Positions 1 through 7,157 of a stretch of 7,157 bases of DNA are shown here, in pieces. Within the stretch, counting starts at the first letter, position 1, and every line of letters begins with the position of its first letter. This stretch comes from Caldithrix sp. (GTDB taxonomy: Bacteria; Zhuqueibacterota; Zhuqueibacteria; Oceanimicrobiales; Oceanimicrobiaceae), in NCBI GenBank assembly GCA_004357015.1, contig SMXE01000048.1:1-7157 (forward strand), read 5' to 3'. The notes beneath the pieces were generated by a model, which searched no databases, was not told where the DNA came from, and was given only the letters and a program-made list of their open reading frames with translations. Both the position numbers and the translations under genes were made by a program.

Positions 1-1
1 C

Positions 2-46
2 CTGTTTATTCAAAAAGCATTGAACAACAGAAAGGCCACACTTTAA
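2..46 (+). CDS. Possible C-terminal tail of an upstream gene (partial)
   Basis: A reading frame is open from the left edge and ends at TAA 44-46, four bases before the atpB ATG. It would encode LFIQKALNNRKATL. Such tight spacing is typical of neighbouring genes in an ATP synthase operon, where an atpI-like small membrane protein often precedes atpB. Fourteen residues are too few to identify a family, and a second frame is also open, to TAG 70-72. The assignment rests on spacing and operon context only. Confidence 0.3.
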   Translation: MFIQKALNNRKATL

Positions 47-49
47 AGA

Positions 50-865
50 ATGGTGTCTTTATCCGTATTTAGCAAATTGCTTGCGCTCGGTGGCAGCGGC
101 GGGGGCGAAGGCCCCGAGGAACTGGGTGCTGATTTCATTATGCACCACATCACAGATCATGTGATCTACGATCTGCACGTTTTGGGTTTCGACTTGTCGA
201 TTACCAAGCATGTCTTAATGATGTGGATCGCATCCGCAATTTTAATAGTTCTTCTCACCGCCGCGTTTCGCAAACCCAAGATGGTGCCCCACGGTTTGGC
301 AAATTTCTTTGAATTGATCATTGTTTATCTTCAGGATGAAGTGATGCGACCCTATCTCGGCGAGCACAGCCGCAAGTACGCGCCTTACCTGCTGACGGCA
401 TTCTTTTTCATCCTGCTGTGCAATCTGTTGGGGCTTGTGCCCGGCAGCGCTACCGCCACCAGCAACATCAGCGTTACCATAGGATTAGCCTTGCTCACTT
501 TTGTCACGGTACAGGCCGCGGGCATTAAGAATCATGGTCTTGTTGGGTACTTCAAAGGTCTCATTCCGCCAGGACTGCCTATTTTTATTCTGCCGATTAT
601 GGTTCCTGTAGAGATTGTAGGTCTTTTTACAAAGCATGTTGCACTTGCCATTCGTCTGTTTGCCAACATGGTGTCAGGGCACGTCGTGATTTTTGCTTTG
701 TTGATGATTATTTTTATGTTCAAGAGTTGGGCTGTTGGCGGGATTACATTGGCTGGAATTCTGTTTGTCAGCTTGCTTGAAATTTTGATTGCACTTATTC
801 AGGCATATATTTTTTGTATTCTGTCATCTGTGTTTATCGGGACGGCGATACATCAAGATCATTAG
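50..865 (+). CDS. atpB: F1Fo ATP synthase subunit a
   Basis: This is the static membrane subunit of Fo that forms the two proton half-channels beside the c ring. It is 271 residues, a normal length for the family. Hydrophobic segments lie at roughly 51-73, 112-131, 138-158, 176-225 and 229-266. The essential arginine is R202 in the motif IRLFANMVSGH. The polar partners are H211 and E244 (in LEILIALIQAYIF), which is the reverse of E. coli E219 and H245. The N-terminal 30 residues are Gly/Glu rich and poorly conserved. ATG 50 is chosen because it follows the upstream stop at 44-46 closely; ATG 140 (MHHITDH) is a possible shorter start. The Shine-Dalgarno is weak (AGAAAGG at 29-35, 14 bases away), so translation may depend on coupling to the preceding gene. 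Confidence 0.97.
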   Translation: MVSLSVFSKLLALGGSGGGEGPEELGADFIMHHITDHVIYDLHVLGFDLSITKHVLMMWIASAILIVLLTAAFRKPKMVPHGLANFFELIIVYLQDEVMRPYLGEHSRKYAPYLLTAFFFILLCNLLGLVPGSATATSNISVTIGLALLTFVTVQAAGIKNHGLVGYFKGLIPPGLPIFILPIMVPVEIVGLFTKHVALAIRLFANMVSGHVVIFALLMIIFMFKSWAVGGITLAGILFVSLLEILIALIQAYIFCILSSVFIGTAIHQDH

Positions 866-889
866 TACAACTATTCATTTAACTCTGTA

Positions 890-894
890 GGAGG
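890..894 (+). promoter_or_regulatory. Strong ribosome binding site of atpE
   Basis: GGAGG lies four bases before the atpE ATG at 899, inside a 33-base gap after atpB. It is among the best Shine-Dalgarno matches in the operon. That fits the need for many c subunits per enzyme, which is an inference from known stoichiometry. Confidence 0.8.
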
Positions 895-898
895 ATTC

Positions 899-1126
899 AT
901 GACGGACTTAGCTTATGCTTTCTTGGCCGCTGGTTTTGGAGCCGGTATTTCCGTGATTGGCGGTGCTTACGGCGTTAGCAAATGTGCCAACGCTGCAATG
1001 TCTGGAATTTCTCGGCAGCCGGAAGCTGCTGGTGATATTCGTGGGGCCATGATCATCACCGCAGCCATGATTGAAGGCATTGCGTTGCTGGGGTTGGTTA
1101 TTTGTTTCTTGTTGGCCGTTAAGTAA
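899..1126 (+). CDS. atpE: F1Fo ATP synthase subunit c
   Basis: This hairpin membrane protein assembles into the rotating c ring. Its 75 residues form two hydrophobic helices, about 5-35 and 48-73, joined by the polar loop SRQPEAAGD (38-46) that contacts gamma and epsilon. The ion-binding carboxylate is E59 in AAMIEGIALLGL. Aligned without gaps on the RQPE loop, the Na+ ligands known from Ilyobacter tartaricus (Q32, V63, S66) correspond to V26, M57 and G60. This favours proton over sodium coupling. The helix-1 glycine pattern is partial (G21, A23, G25), similar to E. coli. There is no N-terminal extension or duplication. Ring size cannot be read from the sequence. Confidence 0.98.
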   Translation: MTDLAYAFLAAGFGAGISVIGGAYGVSKCANAAMSGISRQPEAAGDIRGAMIITAAMIEGIALLGLVICFLLAVK

Positions 1127-1142
1127 ATCAGGTAAAAAGACA

Positions 1143-1637
1143 ATGAGCTTACTCACTCCGGCACTCGGCACTCTTTTCTGGACCGGCCTGACCTTCCTGC
1201 TCTTGTTGTTGATTCTCAAAAAGATGGCGTGGGGCCCCATTCTGCAAATGCTCGACGAGCGGGAAACGCGCATCAAAGAATCTCTTGAAAAGGCAGATGC
1301 CGCACAGAAAGAAACAGAAGCTGCGTTGGCAAAGAACCAGGAGATTATGGAGCAGGCACGGAAAGAAGCGCAGGAAATGTTGAGCGCCAGCCGCAGGACA
1401 GCGGACACCACCAAGCAGGAAATTGTAGAAAGGGCGGAAGCCGAGGCAGCCAGGACACTGGAGAAGGCAAAAAGGGAAATTGGGCTAGAGCGCGAAAAGG
1501 CCGTGGAGGAGATTCGTTCCCAAACGGCTGAACTGTCTGTGCTTATCGCTTCCAAGCTCATCGACAAAACGTTGTCGGTGGAAGATCATAAAGAGATCAT
1601 TGACAGGTCACTGCAGAAAATGGTGGATGCGAATTGA
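1143..1637 (+). CDS. atpF: F1Fo ATP synthase subunit b
   Basis: This is the peripheral stalk subunit that links subunit a in the membrane to delta and alpha on the F1 head. The 164-residue product is close to the E. coli length of 156. It has one membrane segment (about 8-26, LGTLFWTGLTFLLLLLILK), the conserved WGPIL stretch at 30-34, and then a long, charged Ala/Glu/Lys-rich helix to about 130 that should form the coiled-coil dimer. The C-terminal LSVLIASKLI (131-140) is the usual delta-binding region. The frame is open back to 1071, but ATG 1143 is chosen because the protein then starts in standard b-family fashion and does not overlap atpE. The Shine-Dalgarno is weak (AGG at 1130-1132). 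Only one b gene is present, so the stalk is probably a b2 homodimer. The stop codon overlaps the start of atpH. Confidence 0.97.
   Translation: MSLLTPALGTLFWTGLTFLLLLLILKKMAWGPILQMLDERETRIKESLEKADAAQKETEAALAKNQEIMEQARKEAQEMLSASRRTADTTKQEIVERAEAEAARTLEKAKREIGLEREKAVEEIRSQTAELSVLIASKLIDKTLSVEDHKEIIDRSLQKMVDAN
1622..1627 (+). promoter_or_regulatory. Ribosome binding site supporting the atpH TTG start
   Basis: GGTGGA sits six bases before TTG 1634, inside the last codons of atpF. The nearby ATGs at 1620 and 1627 are out of frame with atpH, so this site decides in favour of TTG. Confidence 0.6.
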
Positions 1638-2188
1638 AACATACTGTTCTGGCAAAACGATATGCGAGGGCGCTTTTCGAGCTTGCAGGTGAAAAGAATA
1701 TCCTTGAGAGCGTTTTGAAAGAGGTCGTTTCATTTGAAGAAGACCTCCGGGCGAACGCCAATTTTCGTCAGTTTCTCTATTCTCAAGATGTGAGCAAAAG
1801 CGAAAAGCAGGCCAGAATGGAGCAGATTTTGCAGGACCGGGTCTCTGCTTTGTTTTTGAACTTTTTGCTCGTCCTTCTGCGCAAAAACCGGGCATTGATT
1901 TTCCCTGAAATTGCCATGGAATTCCAAGCCATGGTCGACAGGCGCAACAAGAGAACGCGGGCGTCTGCCGTTACCGCTGTGCCGCTGGACGACAAGGCCA
2001 AAGCCGCGCTGAAGTCTGTTCTCGACAAGGCTTTGGGACTGGATGTGCAGGTCGAAAACGAGGTTGACAAGTCAATTCTGGGCGGCGTCATCGTGAATCT
2101 GGACGGGCGACTGCTTGATGGCAGTTTGCGCAGCCAGTTGCGCCGTTTGGAACGGCAGCTCGTGGAGAACAGAAATTCTTCGTCGTGA
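1634..2188 (+). CDS. atpH: F1Fo ATP synthase subunit delta
   Basis: Delta caps the top of the alpha3beta3 head and binds the C-terminal ends of the b subunits, acting as part of the stator. It is 184 residues, a normal length. The N-terminal six-helix domain begins with the family signature LAKRYARALFELA (6-18). The C-terminal part carries the signature ILGGVIVNLDGRLLDGSLR (148-166). The start is TTG at 1634, overlapping the atpF stop in the four bases TTGA. This suggests that ribosomes finishing atpF reinitiate here. No in-frame ATG lies nearby, and a start further in would remove part of the signature. Confidence 0.96.
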   Translation: MKHTVLAKRYARALFELAGEKNILESVLKEVVSFEEDLRANANFRQFLYSQDVSKSEKQARMEQILQDRVSALFLNFLLVLLRKNRALIFPEIAMEFQAMVDRRNKRTRASAVTAVPLDDKAKAALKSVLDKALGLDVQVENEVDKSILGGVIVNLDGRLLDGSLRSQLRRLERQLVENRNSSS

Positions 2189-2224
2189 TCCGGCTTTTCG
2201 GTAGAAAGCAGCCGCAGTACGCGA

Positions 2225-2241
2225 TCCGGCGTTTGGCCGGA
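2225..2241 (+). promoter_or_regulatory. GC-rich hairpin upstream of atpA
   Basis: TCCGGC (2225-2230) and GCCGGA (2236-2241) form a perfect 6-bp stem with the 5-base loop GTTTG. The stem ends 29 bases before the atpA Shine-Dalgarno. TCCGGC also occurs at 2189-2194 and could pair with the same right arm instead. No T-run follows, which argues against termination. The function is unknown. Confidence 0.45.
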
Positions 2242-2270
2242 ACCCGGGCAATGAATATGTAAATCAAACC

Positions 2271-2277
2271 GAGGAGG
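2271..2277 (+). promoter_or_regulatory. Ribosome binding site of atpA with long spacing
   Basis: GAGGAGG is a very strong Shine-Dalgarno match, but it lies 12 bases before ATG 2290, longer than the usual 5 to 9. No standard in-frame start codon lies closer; CTG 2281 is in frame but only three bases away. The MEIRPDE start is typical of alpha subunits, so ATG 2290 is kept. Confidence 0.65.
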
Positions 2278-2289
2278 TTCCTGAATCGG

Positions 2290-3804
<1,515 letters not shown>

Positions 3805-4671
3805 GTGGCAACATTACGAGACATAAAAAGACGCATCGTCAGCGTTAAGAGCACGCAGCAGATCACCAACGCCATGAAAATGGTGGCAGCCGCCAAGTTG
3901 CGCAGGGCGCAGCAGCGGCTGTTTAATGCGCGCCCGTACGCTGAGGGCTTGCACAAGTTTCTGGCACATGTCGCGGCGCAGAGCGGAGGACCGTCGCATC
4001 CGCTTCTGGAAGTCCGGCAGCCTGAGGCGACCTGCTATTTGGTCGTAACCGGGGACCGTGGCCTGTGCGGAAGCTTCAACGCCAACGTCAGTCGCCGGAC
4101 CCAAAGCGAAGTCGATGCCTGTGACGGCGCCCAAAGCGCCAGGCTGATCATCTTCGGCCGCAAGGGGTTTGAGTTTTTTTCCCGGCGTGGATATGACATT
4201 GTTGAGAAGCATATAAATCTGTTCAACGAACTGGAGTTTGCGCACGCCAGGACGGTTTCATTATCCTTGCAGACGCGTTATCTCGCCGGTGAGTTTGACC
4301 GAGTCTATCTGGTGTACAACTGGTTTAAGTCGGTGGGAGCGCATGAAGTTGTCGTCAAGCAGTTGCTGCCATTCCAGCCTGAGATGCCTGAGTCTGACAA
4401 GTACGAGTTGGGGGACTTCATTTACGAGCCGTCTCCGAAAAAAATAATGGATGAGATTATCCCGAAGAATCTCGATATACAGGTCTGGCGTGCTCTGCTG
4501 GAGTCTTACGCTGCTGAACAGGCCGCGCGCATGATTGCAATGGGTTCCGCAACCGACAACGCGCAGGACATGATTCATGCTATGACCTTGCATTACAATA
4601 AGGTGCGGCAAGCGGCGATCACAACGGAGATTTCTGAAATCGTCGCCGGCGCTGAAGCCTTGCGCGGCTAA
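3805..4671 (+). CDS. atpG: F1Fo ATP synthase subunit gamma
   Basis: Gamma is the central rotor shaft; its two terminal helices form a coiled coil inside alpha3beta3 and its foot sits on the c ring. It is 288 residues, close to E. coli's 287. The N-terminal helix has the conserved ATLRDIKRRIVSVKSTQQIT (2-21) and NAMKMVAAAKLRRAQ (22-36). The central Rossmann-like domain has TGDRGLCGSFN (82-92). The C-terminal helix (about 233-285) ends with YNKVRQAAITTEISEIVAGA. No extra regulatory cysteine loop of the chloroplast type is apparent. Translation starts at GTG 3805, with no base between it and the atpA TAA, so coupling to alpha is likely. Confidence 0.98.
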   Translation: MATLRDIKRRIVSVKSTQQITNAMKMVAAAKLRRAQQRLFNARPYAEGLHKFLAHVAAQSGGPSHPLLEVRQPEATCYLVVTGDRGLCGSFNANVSRRTQSEVDACDGAQSARLIIFGRKGFEFFSRRGYDIVEKHINLFNELEFAHARTVSLSLQTRYLAGEFDRVYLVYNWFKSVGAHEVVVKQLLPFQPEMPESDKYELGDFIYEPSPKKIMDEIIPKNLDIQVWRALLESYAAEQAARMIAMGSATDNAQDMIHAMTLHYNKVRQAAITTEISEIVAGAEALRG

Positions 4672-4737
4672 CAAGTCGCTGAATATCACAAAAATTTGAA
4701 TCTACTGTCCGCGAAACCAAAAAAGGATAAAGTCTAG

Positions 4738-6138
<1,401 letters not shown>

Positions 6139-6145
6139 GTAGACC

Positions 6146-6550
6146 ATGATTCCAGAGAAAATCAATCTTGAAATTTTGACGCCGGAAAAGAAAATGTATT
6201 CCGGGGAAGTGTCGTCCGTTCGCATCCCGGGTATCGAAGGCCACTTCGGCGTGTATCCTGGCCACACGCCTTTTGTTTCCAGCCTGCGGGTGGGTGAAAT
6301 CAAAATTGAAGTGGATGGCAACGAGGAGATCTTAGCAGCCAGCGGCGGTTTTGTAGAAGTCCTGCCGACCGGCGTGTCCGTACTGGCCGACACCTGCGAG
6401 GGCGCTTCAGACATCGATCTCAAACGCGCCGAGTCCGCCAGAGAGCGCGCCCGGGAGCGGCTCGAAGAAGGCCGTAAGGTCTGGGACACCGATCGCGCTC
6501 AGATTGCGTTGGCGCGGGCTATCAACCGCATCTCAGTGGTTTCAAGATAG
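6146..6550 (+). CDS. atpC: F1Fo ATP synthase subunit epsilon
   Basis: Epsilon is part of the rotor foot and can brake ATP hydrolysis. At 134 residues it has the complete bacterial form: an N-terminal beta sandwich (about 5-85, with VRIPGIEGHFGVYPGHTP at 25-42 and SGGFVEV at 66-72) and a C-terminal two-helix hairpin (about 89-130). Helix 1 begins with IDLKRA (90-95), matching the I(L)DxxRA ATP-binding motif known from Bacillus epsilon. Helix 2 has DRAQIALARAINRISV (116-131), close to the standard pattern. An AGG at 6137-6139, overlapping the atpD stop, lies six bases before the ATG, so translation is likely coupled to beta. It is the last gene of the operon. Confidence 0.97.
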   Translation: MIPEKINLEILTPEKKMYSGEVSSVRIPGIEGHFGVYPGHTPFVSSLRVGEIKIEVDGNEEILAASGGFVEVLPTGVSVLADTCEGASDIDLKRAESARERARERLEEGRKVWDTDRAQIALARAINRISVVSR

Positions 6551-6706
6551 AACGTTGTCTTAAGCATTCTTGTTTTAAAGATATTGCAAAGGCACGATCT
6601 GTTTTGACAGGCCGGGCTGAAGTCTCGAGTTTCAAGTTGAATTATTTGGATATTGGAATTTGCGGCTTCACCACGCCCTCAGTGTCCTCGTGGCAGCCGG
6701 GGGCCA
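6551..6706. other. Non-coding gap after the ATP synthase operon
   Basis: These 156 bases separate atpC from the converging YceI remnant. I find no plausible gene, tRNA or strong intrinsic terminator. A TTGACA at 6604-6609 has no matching -10 box at normal spacing. The only notable structure is the imperfect hairpin at 6663-6699. Confidence 0.6.
6663..6699. terminator. Imperfect hairpin between converging genes, weak terminator candidate
   Basis: CGGCT (6663-6667) pairs with AGCCG (6695-6699). After an asymmetric internal loop, CCACG (6671-6675) pairs with CGTGG (6689-6693). The terminal loop is 13 bases. On the minus strand the stem starts seven bases after the YceI stop; on the + strand it lies 112 bases after atpC. 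Neither side is followed by a proper T-run, so intrinsic termination would be weak. It may instead stabilise mRNA ends. Confidence 0.3.
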
Positions 6707-7024
6707 TTAGTGCGTCCCCGATTCCTTCGCGGGGATGGCCTCGAGACTCAGAGAAATCATGATATCAGAGCCGATCATTGGCTCGCCGCCCTTTAGCTTG
6801 CGGTCAAATCCCATGCCGAAGTCGTAGCGGTTGACCGTCAGGCTGGCCGCCAGACCGATGCGCTGGTTGCCCCACGGGTCCGCCACTGGCCCCACCAGCT
6901 CGAACGGGAAAGTCACTTCTTTGGTGACCCCCATGATGGTCAAGTCGCCGGTGACGGTGAGCGCATCTCCATCCTTCTTAATCCGCTTGCTTTTGAAGGT
7001 GATTTCCGGATAGTTCTGCACGTC
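6707..7024 (-). pseudogene. YceI-family (lipocalin-like) gene, 5'-truncated remnant
   Basis: The reading frame encodes the C-terminal part of a YceI protein, usually a periplasmic isoprenoid-binding lipocalin-like barrel of about 190 residues. Counting from the GTG at 7021, it has YPEITFKS (4-11), VTGDLTIMGVTKEV (23-36), DPWGNQRIG (48-56), NRYDFGM (64-70) and IGSDI (83-87), and ends normally after 104 residues. The family resemblance begins at the DV of the usual FFDVxxYP motif and stops there; an in-frame TAA lies at 7028-7030 (complement). About 80 to 90 N-terminal residues, including any signal peptide, are missing and are not found in other frames upstream. There is no ribosome binding site before the GTG. 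A 5' deletion or rearrangement is most likely; a contig join error or a short expressed form is possible. Confidence 0.7.
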
Positions 7025-7067
7025 GCGTTAACTTGCTGGACTGATATCCTTCAATCAGGCATACAAA

Positions 7068-7071
7068 GGAG
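7068..7071 (+). promoter_or_regulatory. Ribosome binding site of the last gene
   Basis: GGAG in the purine-rich stretch AAAGGAGA (7065-7072) lies 12 bases before ATG 7084. It is the main support for a real gene start there. Confidence 0.55.
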
Positions 7072-7083
7072 AACTCAACCAAA

Positions 7084-7157
7084 ATGAATTCGAATGTTTC
7101 TGAAACAGCCAGCGGTGTTTTGCAACGCCTGAAGCAAGGTGGCGGCTTTTTGCGCGA
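7084..7157 (+). CDS. Start of a gene cut by the window edge, possibly Rho-like
   Basis: An ATG preceded by GGAG opens a frame that runs off the right edge after 24 full codons: MNSNVSETASGVLQRLKQGG, then GFLR. The pattern GVLQ...GGGFLR resembles the start of the cold-shock-like RNA-binding domain of transcription terminator Rho, where GVLEI..GFGFLR is common. If so, the helical N-terminal domain of Rho would be nearly absent. The match rests on few residues, so the family call is tentative, though the gene start itself is more secure. It diverges from the YceI remnant, with 59 bases between the homology end and this ATG. Confidence 0.4.
   Translation, partial: MNSNVSETASGVLQRLKQGGGFLR

Larger units (their letters stand above)
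2189..2289 (+). other. Intergenic leader between atpH and atpA
   Basis: This is the longest gap inside the operon, at 101 bases. It contains a GC-rich hairpin (2225-2241), a second copy of the hairpin's left arm (2189-2194), a CCCGGG palindrome (2243-2248), and a purine-rich Shine-Dalgarno near its end. There is no T-run, so it is not an intrinsic terminator. I see no convincing sigma70 promoter. It may be an mRNA processing or translation-control element for atpA; this is inference. Confidence 0.5.

Noticed and set aside
1..72. Second open frame from the left edge ending at TAG 70-72 as the upstream gene
   Set aside because: It would overlap atpB by 23 bases. The frame ending at 44-46 fits normal operon spacing better, though neither can be proven.
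149..167. Overlapping inverted repeats (ATCACA-GATCA-TGTGAT and AGATCA-TG-TGATCT) as an operator
   Set aside because: They lie inside atpB, encode conserved-looking residues around HITDHVIYD, and the CRP-like half-sites are in the wrong orientation. Probably chance.
899..1126. Sodium-coupled c subunit
   Set aside because: The positions of the Na+ ligands Q32, V63 and S66 of I. tartaricus hold V26, M57 and G60; only the carboxylate E59 is kept.
1071..1142. Upstream extension of atpF to ATG 1071
   Set aside because: It would overlap atpE by 56 bases and add 24 residues unlike any b subunit. ATG 1143 gives the standard start.
908..1567. Long minus-strand open frame of 219 codons opposite atpE and atpF
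   Set aside because: It lies wholly opposite two well-identified genes, has a low-complexity Ser/Ala-rich translation and resembles no family. The same holds for minus-strand frames at 1783-2334 and 5821-6489.
2251..2262. Three-codon frame ATG AAT ATG TAA as a leader peptide before atpA
   Set aside because: It has no ribosome binding site at a suitable distance and is too short to be distinguished from chance.
6604..6609. TTGACA as a -35 promoter box after atpC
   Set aside because: No TATAAT-like sequence lies 16 to 19 bases downstream, and no + strand gene follows closely.
7041..7058. CTGAT/ATCAG hairpin before the last gene as an operator or terminator
   Set aside because: It has a 5-bp AT-containing stem with an 8-base loop and no T-run, and is weak enough to occur by chance.

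Overview
This window holds one complete, contiguous F1Fo ATP synthase operon on the + strand, in the order atpB-atpE-atpF-atpH-atpA-atpG-atpD-atpC (subunits a, c, b, delta, alpha, gamma, beta, epsilon). It is followed by a short intergenic stretch, a minus-strand remnant of a YceI-family gene, and the first 24 codons of a new + strand gene cut off by the window edge. Every ATP synthase gene has its family's diagnostic residues, so the operon looks intact and functional.

The source is a bacterium. The Fo subunits give the best hints. Subunit a carries the His/Glu arrangement usual in alphaproteobacteria, mitochondria and several other phyla, not the E. coli arrangement. The c subunit has a short RQPE loop and a Glu carboxylate without the sodium ligands, so the enzyme is probably proton-coupled. 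Having all eight genes together, with atpD and atpC at the end, differs from the split arrangement common in Bacteroidota and Chlorobiota. A lineage near the FCB superphylum (for example Calditrichota or KSB1-like) is my guess, not something the sequence proves.

Layout: 1-49 holds the possible tail of an upstream gene, perhaps an atpI-like one. 50-2188 encodes the membrane sector and stator (a, c, b, delta), with small gaps and one 4-base overlap. A 101-base gap with a GC-rich hairpin precedes atpA. 2290-4671 encodes alpha and gamma, which abut exactly. A 66-base leader precedes atpD, and atpC follows 7 bases after it. 6551-6706 is non-coding, with an imperfect hairpin next to the YceI remnant. 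Together the eight products form the rotary machine that couples ion flow through a/c to ATP synthesis in alpha3beta3. Gamma and epsilon turn with the c ring; b and delta hold the head still.

I found no undescribed biological system here. The points most worth a second look are the sharply truncated YceI gene beside a new transcription unit, the paired hairpin options ahead of atpA, and the differing start codons and leaders among genes whose products are needed in different copy numbers.
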